Shown here: positions 33,803 through 44,710 of the stretch, in pieces
Layout of the letters: each line of letters starts with the position of its first letter
Numbering within the stretch: position 1 is the first letter of the stretch
From: Saprospiraceae bacterium
GTDB lineage: Bacteria; Bacteroidota; Bacteroidia; Chitinophagales; Saprospiraceae
DNA length: 64,000 nt
Direction of reading: 5' to 3'
Assembly: GCA_016708265.1 (NCBI GenBank)
Contig: JADJGA010000012.1
Location: forward strand, 1,151,001-1,215,000
Made by a program: the position numbers and the translations under genes
Notes under the pieces: model-generated
Told to the model about the DNA's origin: nothing
The model's database searches: none
Seen by the model: only the letters and a program-made list of their open reading frames with translations

Positions 33803-36319
33803 CTAAAAATCTATTTTAAACCTCAGGTTCAGTCTCCGTGATGTCAAAGTATTTTTAATAGCATAGTGTCCTCCTGTTATAGTTCTGACCCAGTTAACTG
33901 ATGACTGATTATTTATGCCCAGAATATTAAAGATCTCAAAGCTTACCCAGGCATTGTTGCAAAATCGTAAAGGATGAAGAGGATTTGAAGATTTTCTTTC
34001 TTTATCCCATATTAAATATGAAAATCCTACATCAACCCTTCTGTATGGTGAAAATCGGAAGTTATTTCTTATTTCGGTATTGTCATCTTTGAATCCAAAC
34101 GGAAGCCCTGTCCCCACATTAAGAATAAAGTGAACCTTGAAATTCTTATTGTTTTTTAGATAATCCTGGAAAAAGAATGCTACATTGACAAGTCTGTCCG
34201 TAGGCAATGGTACATATTCTGTATTAACTAAAATTGTATCTGCCCATTTTTTGTGCTGTATTCCATTCAGTTTTTCACGTGCCTGCATAACTGAAATATT
34301 TATCCATGATTCTGCATCAGGTACAAACTCACCGTTGATCCTCAGATCAATTCCTGCAATATATCCCGATGAATTGTTCAGGCCTGAGTAAACAATTCTG
34401 ACATTGTCATAGTCATATGAGACCATATTCTCAAGTTTCTTATAATATAGTTCAGTGATCAGTCTCATTTTTTTATCACTTATCTTTCTCCAGTAGAAAT
34501 CATAGCTCAGCCCACCAAGAATATGATATGACCTTTGTGATTTCAGATCCATGTTCAACACACCGTCAGGCTGTCTGTGTTCCTTATAGAAGGCTGGCTG
34601 ATAATATATACCTCCTGCTATCTTAAGTGCAATATCTTTTTTCCATTTAAGAGGTTTGACTGATACCTGAACTCTTGGACTAAACAGGAATTCATTATTG
34701 TAAGAAACATAAGTCATCCTGACACCTCCGGTTGATTTCAACTCAAATTTTTCTGTTTTTCTGTAATATGTATCCGAAAGGAAAGCACTGTAATTTTCTT
34801 TTGTAAGCTCATTTTTACTTTTCAGAACAAAACTCAAAGAAACAACTGAATCAGTATAGGGTAGGGAATAATCCATCGAATCCAGCCTTTCCCATTCATT
34901 GATCTTATCGATAAAACTCAGTGATTGCATTTCAATGCCCCATTGGAGGAAATGTGAACTCTCAATGCCTTCGGGCGATGTCTTTCCAAATTCAATTCCG
35001 CCGAGATGCTTAATATTGAAGATCTGAGAATAAAGAAGATCCCTTGTATATTTATGTTGAGTGCCAACTCCCAGAAGCTGGATCTCCTTGCCTGAATTGT
35101 CTTTGCCAAAATCAGTTTCTATCTGGCTTAATCTGTACTGACCTATAATGTCAAAGTTTTGCTTTTCATACCCGATGTATGATGAACCCATTAGTTTAAG
35201 GTATAGGGGATTTTTTTTCCGGTCAGGTACATAATTCAACGCGATCCCATTCAGGCCGTTGTTGAACTTATCAATCTCATTTCCTTCAAAATAGGTTGTA
35301 AATCTTATTGCAGTGTTTATTGTGCCGGTAACTTCCTGGCTGCTGAGAGGTATCAGCCTGAAGACATTACTGTTGTAATTGCCAAGGTAGGCAATCTGTA
35401 TGTCTTTGGTTATATTGTAAGTCAGATAAGTTTGAAAGTCAATAAATGTTGGCTGATATTCACCTTTTTTGTTTTGGCTGCTGAGCAGGTACCTGTTGTC
35501 CTTGTATCTCAGTCCTGCCAGGATATTCAGTTTATTCCATTTATTTTTTCCAGCTTTTACAGATGCCTCAGTATGTGCATTTATTCCAAGCATACTCAAT
35601 GATACTGAAGATTTCCAGTCAGTTGGTCTTTTGTATTGTATGTCAAGAACCGATGACATTTTATCACCATATTTTGGTTCAAATCCACCCGAAGAAAACG
35701 AAAGGTTTTTAATAAGATCTGGATTGGGAAAACTCAGACCTTCCTGTTCAGAATTTTGAATCAACTGAGGCCTGTACACTTCAAAATCATTTATATATAC
35801 CATGTTTTCATCATAGTTGCCACCTCTGACATTGTATTGAGAAGACAATTCACCTCCTGTACCTGAAGATGTGCCCAATGCAATGCTCGGTAAAACACTT
35901 TCAAAATTACCTGATGTGATAGGCAGGAGCTTTAATTCGTCGATATTTTCCCTAATCATTCCTACATCAGCAACCCTGCTTTCGGTAATTATCACTTCAT
36001 ACTTACTGTCTTCGGGTGCTAAAAAAATGTTGATCTGGTGATTATCTCCCTTTTGGAGGTCTTCAAAATGGTATGTTGTTTTTTTAAATCCCAGTCTTGA
36101 AAATATAAGATTAAATTCCTTTTTGGATGGAACATTGATTGAATAATAACCATTTGCATCTGAATAAACTGCATCTGTTGTCCCTTCAATATAGATAGTT
36201 ACCAGTTCAAGCGGATCATTGCTTAGTGCTTCTCTTAAAACTCCGAAGACTTTACTATCCTGAGCGGATGAGGTGAGAGAAAATAGAATGATTAAAAACG
36301 TAATTGCCTTAAATTGCAT
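33803..36319 (-). CDS. TonB-dependent outer-membrane receptor with carboxypeptidase-regulatory-like domain
   Basis: 838 residues. Signal peptide (ITFLIILFSLTSSAQ); N-terminal CarboxypepD_reg-like domain (~20-110, VFGVLREALSNDPLELVTIYIEG, YSDANGYYSINVPS); plug domain (QYNVRGGNYDENMVYINDFEVY; SFSSGGFEPKYGDKMSSVLDI); then a 22-strand-type barrel ending LTSRRLNLRFKIDF with the aromatic terminus. No SusD partner is adjacent, so it is a stand-alone receptor; the substrate cannot be deduced. It needs TonB-ExbBD encoded elsewhere. Confidence 0.9.
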   Translation of the reverse strand: MQFKAITFLIILFSLTSSAQDSKVFGVLREALSNDPLELVTIYIEGTTDAVYSDANGYYSINVPSKKEFNLIFSRLGFKKTTYHFEDLQKGDNHQINIFLAPEDSKYEVIITESRVADVGMIRENIDELKLLPITSGNFESVLPSIALGTSSGTGGELSSQYNVRGGNYDENMVYINDFEVYRPQLIQNSEQEGLSFPNPDLIKNLSFSSGGFEPKYGDKMSSVLDIQYKRPTDWKSSVSLSMLGINAHTEASVKAGKNKWNKLNILAGLRYKDNRYLLSSQNKKGEYQPTFIDFQTYLTYNITKDIQIAYLGNYNSNVFRLIPLSSQEVTGTINTAIRFTTYFEGNEIDKFNNGLNGIALNYVPDRKKNPLYLKLMGSSYIGYEKQNFDIIGQYRLSQIETDFGKDNSGKEIQLLGVGTQHKYTRDLLYSQIFNIKHLGGIEFGKTSPEGIESSHFLQWGIEMQSLSFIDKINEWERLDSMDYSLPYTDSVVSLSFVLKSKNELTKENYSAFLSDTYYRKTEKFELKSTGGVRMTYVSYNNEFLFSPRVQVSVKPLKWKKDIALKIAGGIYYQPAFYKEHRQPDGVLNMDLKSQRSYHILGGLSYDFYWRKISDKKMRLITELYYKKLENMVSYDYDNVRIVYSGLNNSSGYIAGIDLRINGEFVPDAESWINISVMQAREKLNGIQHKKWADTILVNTEYVPLPTDRLVNVAFFFQDYLKNNKNFKVHFILNVGTGLPFGFKDDNTEIRNNFRFSPYRRVDVGFSYLIWDKERKSSNPLHPLRFCNNAWVSFEIFNILGINNQSSVNWVRTITGGHYAIKNTLTSRRLNLRFKIDF

Positions 36320-36444
36320 GTTTATTCAAAATTTAGCATATAAAGTTAAATAAACGTATTAAAAAAATATCTATTTTTACATTTTTAAATATTTTTAAAT
36401 TAATTAAGTTATTTATAATTAACCAATTATTTAATTTCAATTAA

Positions 36445-37980
36445 ATGGACAAAAAGAAATTTATTGAACATATATCTTCATCTTACACTTTCAAAGGTGA
36501 ATCCATAGTTCTCGGCGCGGTAAAACTTGGAGAGGAAGTCTTTACGAACACATTTATAAGATTACCCCTTAAAACATTCAATCGGCATGGATTGATTGCC
36601 GGGGCAACGGGAACCGGAAAAACAAAAACCCTTCAGATAATTGCAGAACAGCTTTCTGCCAATGGAGTGCCTTCCCTGGTCATGGATATCAAGGGAGACC
36701 TTAGCGGAATAGCCAGGAAAGGAGAAATGAATGCAAAAATAATCGAAAGGCACGATAAGATAGGTATGCCTTTTATACCTGGCAGCAGTCCTGTAGAATT
36801 GCTTTCATTGTCTGAAGAAAAAGGTGTCAGGCTGAGAGCAACAGTGACTGAATTCGGACCTGTTTTGTTTTCAAAAATTCTGAATCTCAACGACGTCCAG
36901 GCGGGAATGGTTGCTGTTGTGTTTAAATATTGCGATGATAAGCGCATTCCTTTGATTGATTTAAAAGACTTCAAAAAGGTTCTTCAGTTTGTAAGTTCTG
37001 AGGGTCAGGCAGAATTTGAAGGACTTTACGGTAAATTGTCGACTGTTTCTCTTGGTACAATTTTGAGAAAAATAGTTGAACTTGAGCAACAGGGTGCCGA
37101 TGTTTTCTTTGGTGAGCCTTCTTTCGATGTACATGATCTTATCAATATTGACAGTGAAGGCAGGGGTGTTGTTTCGGTCTTACGACTTTCAGATCTGCAG
37201 GACCGACCAAAGCTTTTTTCAACTTTTATGCTACAATTGCTGGCAGAAATTTACTCTACATTCCCTGAAGCCGGAGATGTCGAAAAACCAAAGCTGGTGA
37301 TATTTATAGATGAGGCACATCTTGTCTTTGAAGAAGCAAGCAAGGCTCTGCTGGATCAGATAGAAGTGATTGTAAAACTGATAAGGTCAAAAGGGGTGGG
37401 GGTATTTTTTGTCACTCAGGTACCAACTGATATTCCTGATGATGTCTTAAGCCAGCTTGGTATGAAAATACAGCACTCACTGAGGGCATTTACTGCTAAA
37501 GACAGGAAAGCCATCCAGAAAGCATCTGAAAATTATCCCATATCAGAGTTTTATAAGGTCGATGAACTTATCACGGGTCTTGGAATAGGTGAAGCAATCG
37601 TTACAGTATTAAATGAAAAAGGTATTCCGACTGCTCTGGCTTATACTTATCTGCGTGCACCTCAATCAAGAATGGACGTTTTGACAGAAAGTGAAATTGA
37701 TGATATTGTTGACAGGTCTGAAATATTAAGTCATTATAATAAAAGTATAGACAGGGAAAGTGCGTATGAAATTTTGTCTGAAAAGCTGGAAAGGGCAAGT
37801 CAGAGACAACTTGATGAACAAGAGGAAGAAAGAAATGAACAGCCCAGAACTGTAAGGAAAGAAAAAAGCGTTATTGAATCATTTATTTCCAATACCACAG
37901 TCCGTCAGATAGGCAGGACTGTTGCAAGAGAATTGTCAAGGGGTTTACTTGGAGTTCTTGGGATTGGAAGAAGAAGATAA
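36445..37980 (+). CDS. HerA-like ATPase of the DUF853/YjgR type
   Basis: 511 residues. Walker A GATGTGKTKT, Walker B LVIFIDEAHLVF, sensor-like FFVTQVPTDIPD and a C-terminal basic tail (ARELSRGLLGVLGIGRRR). The N-terminal FIRLPLKTFNRHGLIAG is the DUF853 start. These proteins are related to the HerA/FtsK DNA-translocase ATPases, but the chromosomal YjgR-like branch has no settled role. No NurA nuclease or Sir2 partner is adjacent, so it is not a HerA-based defence pair. It forms a short operon with the acyltransferase gene 18 bases downstream. Confidence 0.88.
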   Translation: MDKKKFIEHISSSYTFKGESIVLGAVKLGEEVFTNTFIRLPLKTFNRHGLIAGATGTGKTKTLQIIAEQLSANGVPSLVMDIKGDLSGIARKGEMNAKIIERHDKIGMPFIPGSSPVELLSLSEEKGVRLRATVTEFGPVLFSKILNLNDVQAGMVAVVFKYCDDKRIPLIDLKDFKKVLQFVSSEGQAEFEGLYGKLSTVSLGTILRKIVELEQQGADVFFGEPSFDVHDLINIDSEGRGVVSVLRLSDLQDRPKLFSTFMLQLLAEIYSTFPEAGDVEKPKLVIFIDEAHLVFEEASKALLDQIEVIVKLIRSKGVGVFFVTQVPTDIPDDVLSQLGMKIQHSLRAFTAKDRKAIQKASENYPISEFYKVDELITGLGIGEAIVTVLNEKGIPTALAYTYLRAPQSRMDVLTESEIDDIVDRSEILSHYNKSIDRESAYEILSEKLERASQRQLDEQEEERNEQPRTVRKEKSVIESFISNTTVRQIGRTVARELSRGLLGVLGIGRRR

Positions 37981-37998
37981 TAAATAAAAAGCCATTTT

Positions 37999-38562
37999 AT
38001 GAAAAAATTAATAGGATCTTTATTGTTAAAGATATGGGGATGGAAAACTGTAGGCAATAAACCTAATGATGCCAAACTGATGGTAGTAGTCTTACATCAT
38101 ACCTCAGCCTGGGATTTTCCGCTGGGTATATTCACAAGGTGGAAAATGGGACTTGATATTTCCTTTGTAGGAAAATCAAGCTTATTCAAATTTCCACTTG
38201 GGATCCTGATGAGATATCTTGGGGGTTATCCTGTTGAGAGAGATCCAAGTAAGAAAACATCAAGTGTGTCAAAACAGATTGAGGATCTAATCAACAACAA
38301 GGAGAGAATTTATTTCAATATCGCACCTGAAGGCACAAGGAGGAAAGTAGATAAGCTCAAAACTGGTTTTTATACCATAGCAAAAAATACCGGTATCAGG
38401 ATTTTGCTGGTGGCTTTTGATTTTCCAAGGAAAACAGTGACTTTTGATACCCCACATGATCCTGCACCTACATTTGAAGAGGAGATGATAATCCTGAAGG
38501 ATTTTTATAAAGATACAAAGGGGAAATATCCTGAACTTTCATTTGATTTTAGCAAAATCTGA
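37999..38562 (+). CDS. PlsC-family 1-acylglycerol-3-phosphate acyltransferase-like protein
   Basis: 187 residues, a short member of the family. The acyltransferase H-x4-D motif is in LHHTSAWDFPLG; the second motif is APEGTRRKVDKLKTGF. The IFTRWKMGLDISFVGKSSLF segment is also typical. Predicted transfer of an acyl chain to lysophosphatidate, or a related acceptor, at the inner membrane. Co-transcribed with the HerA-like ATPase. The true acyl donor and acceptor are not known. Confidence 0.82.
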   Translation: MKKLIGSLLLKIWGWKTVGNKPNDAKLMVVVLHHTSAWDFPLGIFTRWKMGLDISFVGKSSLFKFPLGILMRYLGGYPVERDPSKKTSSVSKQIEDLINNKERIYFNIAPEGTRRKVDKLKTGFYTIAKNTGIRILLVAFDFPRKTVTFDTPHDPAPTFEEEMIILKDFYKDTKGKYPELSFDFSKI

Positions 38563-38680
38563 ATTAGAATGGATTATTTTTAAATTTTATTTATCAAAGA
38601 CAAAATATATAGCTATTTAAAACAGATATAAGTGTAATTAACATCCATTTAATATTTATTTAATATATAATAATTTTAAT

Positions 38681-40576
38681 ATGAACAATTTAGTAAAAAC
38701 ATTTTTAAACATTTCACTATTTACAATTATGATGATAAGCCCCGTACTGATGGTTCAGCAGGCATTTTCGCAAATGGACCGTGAAAATATTGATGACAAG
38801 TTCAAATGGAACTTAAAAGACATTTACGTATCTGATGAAGCATGGAAAAAAGAATTGGCAGCTCAACTTCCAATAGCTGATGAATTGTTGAAATACAAAG
38901 GTAAACTTGGAGAATCATCCAAAACTCTGTATACTTTTCTCGAAAAACAAAGCAATTTTTACAAGCAACTGACAAGATTATCAACCTATGCATCTATGAA
39001 ATCCGACCAGAATACTGCCAATACATTCTATCAGGGGATGACACAGGAAATTGCACAAAAGTTTTCTGCTGTTGCAGCAAAGCTGAGTTTTGTAAGCCCT
39101 GAACTGTCGGCTATCCCAAAGGAAAAAATTGATAAATTCATTAAAGCGGATAAGAATCTTAAGAAGTATGCTCAGTTTTTTGATAATCTCCAGAGGCAAA
39201 AAAAATATATCCTTTCAACAAAGGAAGAGAGAATAATTGCAGAGGCAGGTAAACTTGCACAGGCTCCTTCGGATATTTACGGGATATTCTCAAATGCGGA
39301 AATGCCATTTCCAACAGTTACTCTTTCTGATGGCAATAAGGTTTATCTTGACAAATCTGCTTATGGCAAATACAGGACAACCGAAAACAGAAAAGACAGG
39401 GAAATAGTTTTTAAAGCATTCTGGGATGCTCATACAAAATTTAAAAGCACTTTTGCAACTCAACTTTATTCAAATGTAAATGCTGATATTTTTACGAAAA
39501 ATGCAAGAGGCTACAAAAGTTCACTTCAGGCTTCAAGTTCAAAAAATAATGTACCCGATGAAGTTTATTACAGCTTGATAGACAATATAAATAAAAGCCT
39601 GCCAGCATTTCACAGGTATTTAGGAATAAAAAAGAGAATTCTTGGTGTTGACACTCTAAAGTACAGTGATATTTATATGTCCGGAGTATCGGGAAACGAT
39701 ATGAAGTATTATTATGGACACGGTCAAGCCCTGGTTATTAGGTCTGCAGCATTGCTCGGTAAAGATTATGCTGCTGTTGTGGAAAAGGCATTCAATGAAG
39801 GCTGGGTCGATGTATATCCTAATAAAGGTAAAAGAAGTGGGGCTTATAGCAATGGTTCAGCTTATGATGTGCATCCATATGTATTGATGAATTACAATGA
39901 TCAGTTTGATGATGTGACAACACTGGCTCATGAATTCGGACATGCGATGCACAGTTACCTTTCAAATAAAAATCAAGATTTTGTGAATGCTGACTATAGT
40001 ATTTTTGTTGCTGAAGTTGCTTCCACACTCAATGAAAGATTACTTGATAAATTAGTCCTGGATGAAACAAGTGATGACCAAATAAAACTATCTTTATTGA
40101 TGAGTATCCTGGATGGATTCAGAACTACACTTTTCAGGCAGACCCAGTTTGCAGAATTTGAACTGAAAATCCATGAGGAAGTCGAAAAAGGAAATCCTCT
40201 CACAGCTGATGTACTTAATTCATTGTATAAAGATATATTGTACAGGTATTATGGGCACAAAGACGGTGTTTGTCACATCGATGACCTTTATGAAATTGAG
40301 TGGGCTTATATTCCGCATTTCTATTACAATTTCTATGTATATCAGTATGCTACATCTTTTACGGCTTCTATGTCATTATCACAGGATATCATAAATGGAA
40401 AACCGGGAGCTGTCGATAAATACATCAAATTCCTTTCTTCAGGTTCATCAAAATATCCTATTGACCTGTTAAAAGATACCGGAGTTGACATGACTACATC
40501 AGTTCCATTTGAAAAGACCATGGCAGCCATGAATTATTATATGGATGAAGTGGAGAAGATCATAAATAAGAAATGA
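38681..40576 (+). CDS. Exported oligoendopeptidase F-like metallopeptidase (M3B)
   Basis: 631 residues. The M3 zinc site is LAHEFGHAMHSYL with the downstream glutamate in FVAEVASTLNE; the C-terminal HIDDLYEIEWAYIPHFYYNFYVYQYAT is the conserved substrate region of oligoendopeptidase F. Unlike cytoplasmic PepF it begins with an apparent signal peptide (NISLFTIMMISPVLMVQQAFSQ), so peptide degradation in the periplasm is expected. Followed by a strong terminator. Confidence 0.9.
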   Translation: MNNLVKTFLNISLFTIMMISPVLMVQQAFSQMDRENIDDKFKWNLKDIYVSDEAWKKELAAQLPIADELLKYKGKLGESSKTLYTFLEKQSNFYKQLTRLSTYASMKSDQNTANTFYQGMTQEIAQKFSAVAAKLSFVSPELSAIPKEKIDKFIKADKNLKKYAQFFDNLQRQKKYILSTKEERIIAEAGKLAQAPSDIYGIFSNAEMPFPTVTLSDGNKVYLDKSAYGKYRTTENRKDREIVFKAFWDAHTKFKSTFATQLYSNVNADIFTKNARGYKSSLQASSSKNNVPDEVYYSLIDNINKSLPAFHRYLGIKKRILGVDTLKYSDIYMSGVSGNDMKYYYGHGQALVIRSAALLGKDYAAVVEKAFNEGWVDVYPNKGKRSGAYSNGSAYDVHPYVLMNYNDQFDDVTTLAHEFGHAMHSYLSNKNQDFVNADYSIFVAEVASTLNERLLDKLVLDETSDDQIKLSLLMSILDGFRTTLFRQTQFAEFELKIHEEVEKGNPLTADVLNSLYKDILYRYYGHKDGVCHIDDLYEIEWAYIPHFYYNFYVYQYATSFTASMSLSQDIINGKPGAVDKYIKFLSSGSSKYPIDLLKDTGVDMTTSVPFEKTMAAMNYYMDEVEKIINKK

Positions 40577-40602
40577 TGAGGCAGTATATTTTCTAAAAAA
40601 AT

Positions 40603-40640
40603 AGAGGCTGTCAGAAATATTTTTGACAGCCTCTTTTTTA
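40603..40640 (+). terminator. Rho-independent terminator after the M3B peptidase gene
   Basis: AGAGGCTGTCA (40603-40613) pairs perfectly with TGACAGCCTCT (40624-40634) around a 10-base loop, followed by TTTTTT. Confidence 0.9.
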
Positions 40641-40780
40641 TGGTTTCAGCATGTAGTGAATTGGCAAATCAGTACATTTTTGCACTTAACATTCTGGTTC
40701 TTATTTAGATGTAGTATAATTTAGATCAAAATTATTTAAAAAATAGGGGCAATAAAATATTTTTTTTGTCTTAAAATATG

Positions 40781-40788
40781 TAAATTTG
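40781..40788 (+). promoter_or_regulatory. Putative -7 element of the di-haem peroxidase gene
   Basis: TAAATTTG, 38 bases before the ATG at 40827. The nearest TTTG (40765-40768) is only 12 bases upstream, too close for a normal -33 element. Confidence 0.38.
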
Positions 40789-40826
40789 TATCATTATAAC
40801 TTTTAACAATTATTAAAACTATAATC

Positions 40827-42167
40827 ATGAAATATTTAGCCTTTATAATTTTAGTAAATTTTGTTTTCATCTACAGCTGCACAGATGATAATCCAGTAGC
40901 AGACAGGGATCAGGAATTAAAAACACTCCTGAATCAATATAGTAACACCGGAGATGCCAAATGGTATATTATGCCTGAAAGCGATGATTATGAAAATCTC
41001 CCGAATCAGGATGTTAAAAATCCAATTACACAAGCAAAAGCGGTACTCGGAGAAATGTTGTTTTTCGAAACCGGTATAGGTGTGAGTCCCAAAAAAACTA
41101 TGTCAATGGAAACATATTCGTGTAGCTCCTGCCATGTTCCTGAAAAAACTTTTACTGCTGGCAGGTTTCAGGGAATTGCTGATGGAGCACTTGGCTTCGG
41201 ATCACATGGTGAAGGACGTGCTATCAACCCATGGTATGATGGTACAGAGGTTGATGCACAGGGAGCAAGGCCTTTGCCAATGGTAAATCTTGCGTATGTG
41301 AGAAATCCACTTTGGAACGGTTCTTTTGGTTCGTTTGGTTTGAATGTTGGTACTGAATCATTGTGGGGTGTTGCAGATACACTGACAAAAATAAATAAAG
41401 AAAATCGTGAAGGTCTGGAAGCTGTTATACCAAGAGCTTTAGTAGTACACAGACAGGTTATAAATAAAGAGTTGATGGATAAACTAGGATATACAAATCT
41501 GTTTAATAAAGCCTTCCCAACGGTTCCTGTAAATGAAAGATACACAATGCGAACTGCCAGTGATGCAATAGCGGCTTATTTCAGAACTATTCTGACTAAT
41601 GAAGCTCCATTTCAGAAATGGCTTAAAGGTGACAATAATGCAATGACAGATGATCAGAAAGAAGGCGCACTTTTATTTTTTGGCAAAGCGAAATGTGTAA
41701 ATTGCCATAACAGTCCTTCCCTTAATGGTCAGCGTTTTGCAGCTATTGGTGTAAAAAATCTTGATCAGATGAATTACCTGGTTTATAAAACTAATGATGG
41801 CAGATCCAACGGAAGAGCCAGTTTTACATTAAATGACAATGACTTATACAAGTTCAAAGTACCTCAATTGTACAATTTGAAGGATGTTGGATTTTATTTC
41901 CATGGTTCAAGCAAAACAAGTTTAAAAGATGTTGTGAAGTATTTTAATAATGGTTTGCCCGAAAATCCTTTAATTCCGGCATCCAAAATTGATCCGTTTT
42001 TTGGTCCTTTAAACCTTTCCGACTTAGAAGTTGATCAGCTTACTGATTTTCTTGAAAATGGACTTTATGATGCTAATTTATTGAGATATAAGCCGGGATT
42101 TATATTGTCCGGAAATTGTTTTCCAAATAATGATAACCAATCAAAATTGGATATGGGTTGTAATTAA
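40827..42167 (+). CDS. Di-haem cytochrome c peroxidase/MauG-family lipoprotein
   Basis: 446 residues. Lipobox-like FVFIYSCTDD, so probably lipid-anchored outside the cytoplasm. Two c-type haem motifs are visible, CSSCH (~residue 99) and CVNCH (~residue 292), as in bacterial cytochrome c peroxidases and MauG relatives. The axial region GLNVGTESLWG and the C-terminal VPQLYNLKDVGFYFHGSSKTSLKD are typical. Classic members reduce H2O2 with cytochrome electrons; MauG-type members oxidise protein side chains. The small two-haem-motif lipoprotein encoded 94 bases downstream may be its partner or substrate. Confidence 0.88.
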   Translation: MKYLAFIILVNFVFIYSCTDDNPVADRDQELKTLLNQYSNTGDAKWYIMPESDDYENLPNQDVKNPITQAKAVLGEMLFFETGIGVSPKKTMSMETYSCSSCHVPEKTFTAGRFQGIADGALGFGSHGEGRAINPWYDGTEVDAQGARPLPMVNLAYVRNPLWNGSFGSFGLNVGTESLWGVADTLTKINKENREGLEAVIPRALVVHRQVINKELMDKLGYTNLFNKAFPTVPVNERYTMRTASDAIAAYFRTILTNEAPFQKWLKGDNNAMTDDQKEGALLFFGKAKCVNCHNSPSLNGQRFAAIGVKNLDQMNYLVYKTNDGRSNGRASFTLNDNDLYKFKVPQLYNLKDVGFYFHGSSKTSLKDVVKYFNNGLPENPLIPASKIDPFFGPLNLSDLEVDQLTDFLENGLYDANLLRYKPGFILSGNCFPNNDNQSKLDMGCN

Positions 42168-42261
42168 ATTTGCTACTTCCATTATATATGTCTGAAATAT
42201 TAGCATAGCAGGGTATATTATAGAAATGGTTTTACCTTAAATTTATCTAAATATTATTAAA

Positions 42262-42729
42262 ATGTATAAAAATATTTGTGTTGCCGGAATTTTTGCATTG
42301 TTTGTTATTTTTGGTCTTACATCCTGTGGAAAAGATGACTCAGGACAAAGCGTTACGAATATCAGCAAAAGTGGGGAATTTAGAAGTCATAATATGGGTC
42401 AGAATTGTATGAAATGTCATGTGAAGGGTGGTCCGGGGAAGGGTTGGTTTAATGTTGCAGGATCTGTTTTTGACAGCCAGAAGACTAATCCAATTCCAAA
42501 TGCAACTGTTAAGCTTTATACGGGAGTTAATGGAACCGGAACTCTCAAATATACAATCGAAGGAGATGGATACGGCAATTTTTTTACCACCGAGGTTATT
42601 GATTTTAGTGCAGGGCTTTATGCAGTAGTTGTGGGGAAAAGTATTACAAATTTTATGGAACAAAAGATGGTAAGCGGAAAATGTAATGACTGTCATAATC
42701 AGAGTTCGAATAGAATCTGGGTGAAATAG
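42262..42729 (+). CDS. Small lipoprotein with CxxCH at both ends of a Cna-B-like domain
   Basis: 155 residues. Lipobox FGLTSCGKD. A first haem-type motif (NCMKCHVKGGPGKGWF) is followed by a beta-sandwich resembling a carboxypeptidase-regulatory/Cna-B domain (FNVAGSVFDSQKTNPIPNATVKLYTG, DGYGNFFTT) and a second motif near the end (GKCNDCHNQSS). The two CxxCH sites would sit near each other at one end of the fold. c-type haem attachment is likely but not proven. It follows the di-haem peroxidase in the same direction, which suggests an electron-transfer or substrate relationship. Confidence 0.75.
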   Translation: MYKNICVAGIFALFVIFGLTSCGKDDSGQSVTNISKSGEFRSHNMGQNCMKCHVKGGPGKGWFNVAGSVFDSQKTNPIPNATVKLYTGVNGTGTLKYTIEGDGYGNFFTTEVIDFSAGLYAVVVGKSITNFMEQKMVSGKCNDCHNQSSNRIWVK

Positions 42730-43401
42730 ACTTGTTTATTGCACATTCGGCATACAAGATACTATAAACTGATGCCCTTTCAGGGCGGTTCTCCAATAAC
42801 GATATTAAATAACTGGCATTGATAATGCCTAAGGCATAAATTTTATAGAGAAGGACAAACCCCTTCTACCTGTAAACATCGCAGGGATGGTTGCGGTTTG
42901 CAACTGCGATCATATCTTTTATGAATTCAAAACCTGTCCAGCTTTAGCAGGATTCATGATATTTCGTATCGATGTCACCAGACATCAACCATACATGGTA
43001 AGAATAATCTGATAGCTGAAAAAAGATATGATAAATTGATCATCTGCGGAGATGAATTGATGGAAATATCCGAAAACTGTCGACCTTTGGCTCCCAGAGT
43101 TGGCATAGTCGCTAATATGCAGACAAATATAGTTTTGGAAATACTGCTGGGATAGGAGATGATGATTTACGATTTACAAAGTATGATTTACGATTTTTGA
43201 GTTAATGAATTATTGAGTTAATGAATGATTGAATTATTGAGTTATTGATTTAATGAATGATTTACAATTTATCATTAACAATTAACCATTTCCTTTCACC
43301 CTTTCACCTCAAAATATATGTTAATAAATTTGGAATTCTGATTATTTTTTCGTTTATTTGCTATGTAATTTCGATTTATTGATACTTTAAATTTTTATAT
43401 T
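42730..43401. other. 672-bp repeat-rich intergenic region
   Basis: No gene seen. It holds small palindromes (GCCCT-TTC-AGGGC at 42774-42786; TGCCTAAGGCA near 42826), copy 1 of a dispersed repeat (42884-42998), and a low-complexity TGAATTATTGAG track (43165-43293). The right end is the leader of the out-of-frame T9SS gene; no clear TAnnTTTG element was found. Confidence 0.6.
42884..42998 (+). repeat. Dispersed repeat, copy 1
   Basis: Begins GGGATGGTTGCGGTTTGCAA. The first ~44 bases differ from copy 2 (47602-47694) at only two positions. An extra ~20-base internal segment is present here, then the two realign at ATTCATGATAT and ATGTCAC. It contains the imperfect hairpin GCGGTT-TGC-AACTGC. Confidence 0.75.
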
Positions 43402-44635
<1,234 letters not shown>

Positions 44636-44710
44636 GTTTATTTCAAAATGGGGTTAAAATTGAGATTCTTCTAATTTTAACTCCTTTTCCTTCATGTCAA
44701 ATCCAAAATT

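Noticed and set aside
36445..37980. HerA-like ATPase as part of an anti-phage defence pair
   Set aside because: No NurA, Sir2 or DUF4297 partner is adjacent; the neighbour is a PlsC-type acyltransferase and the protein fits the housekeeping YjgR/DUF853 branch.
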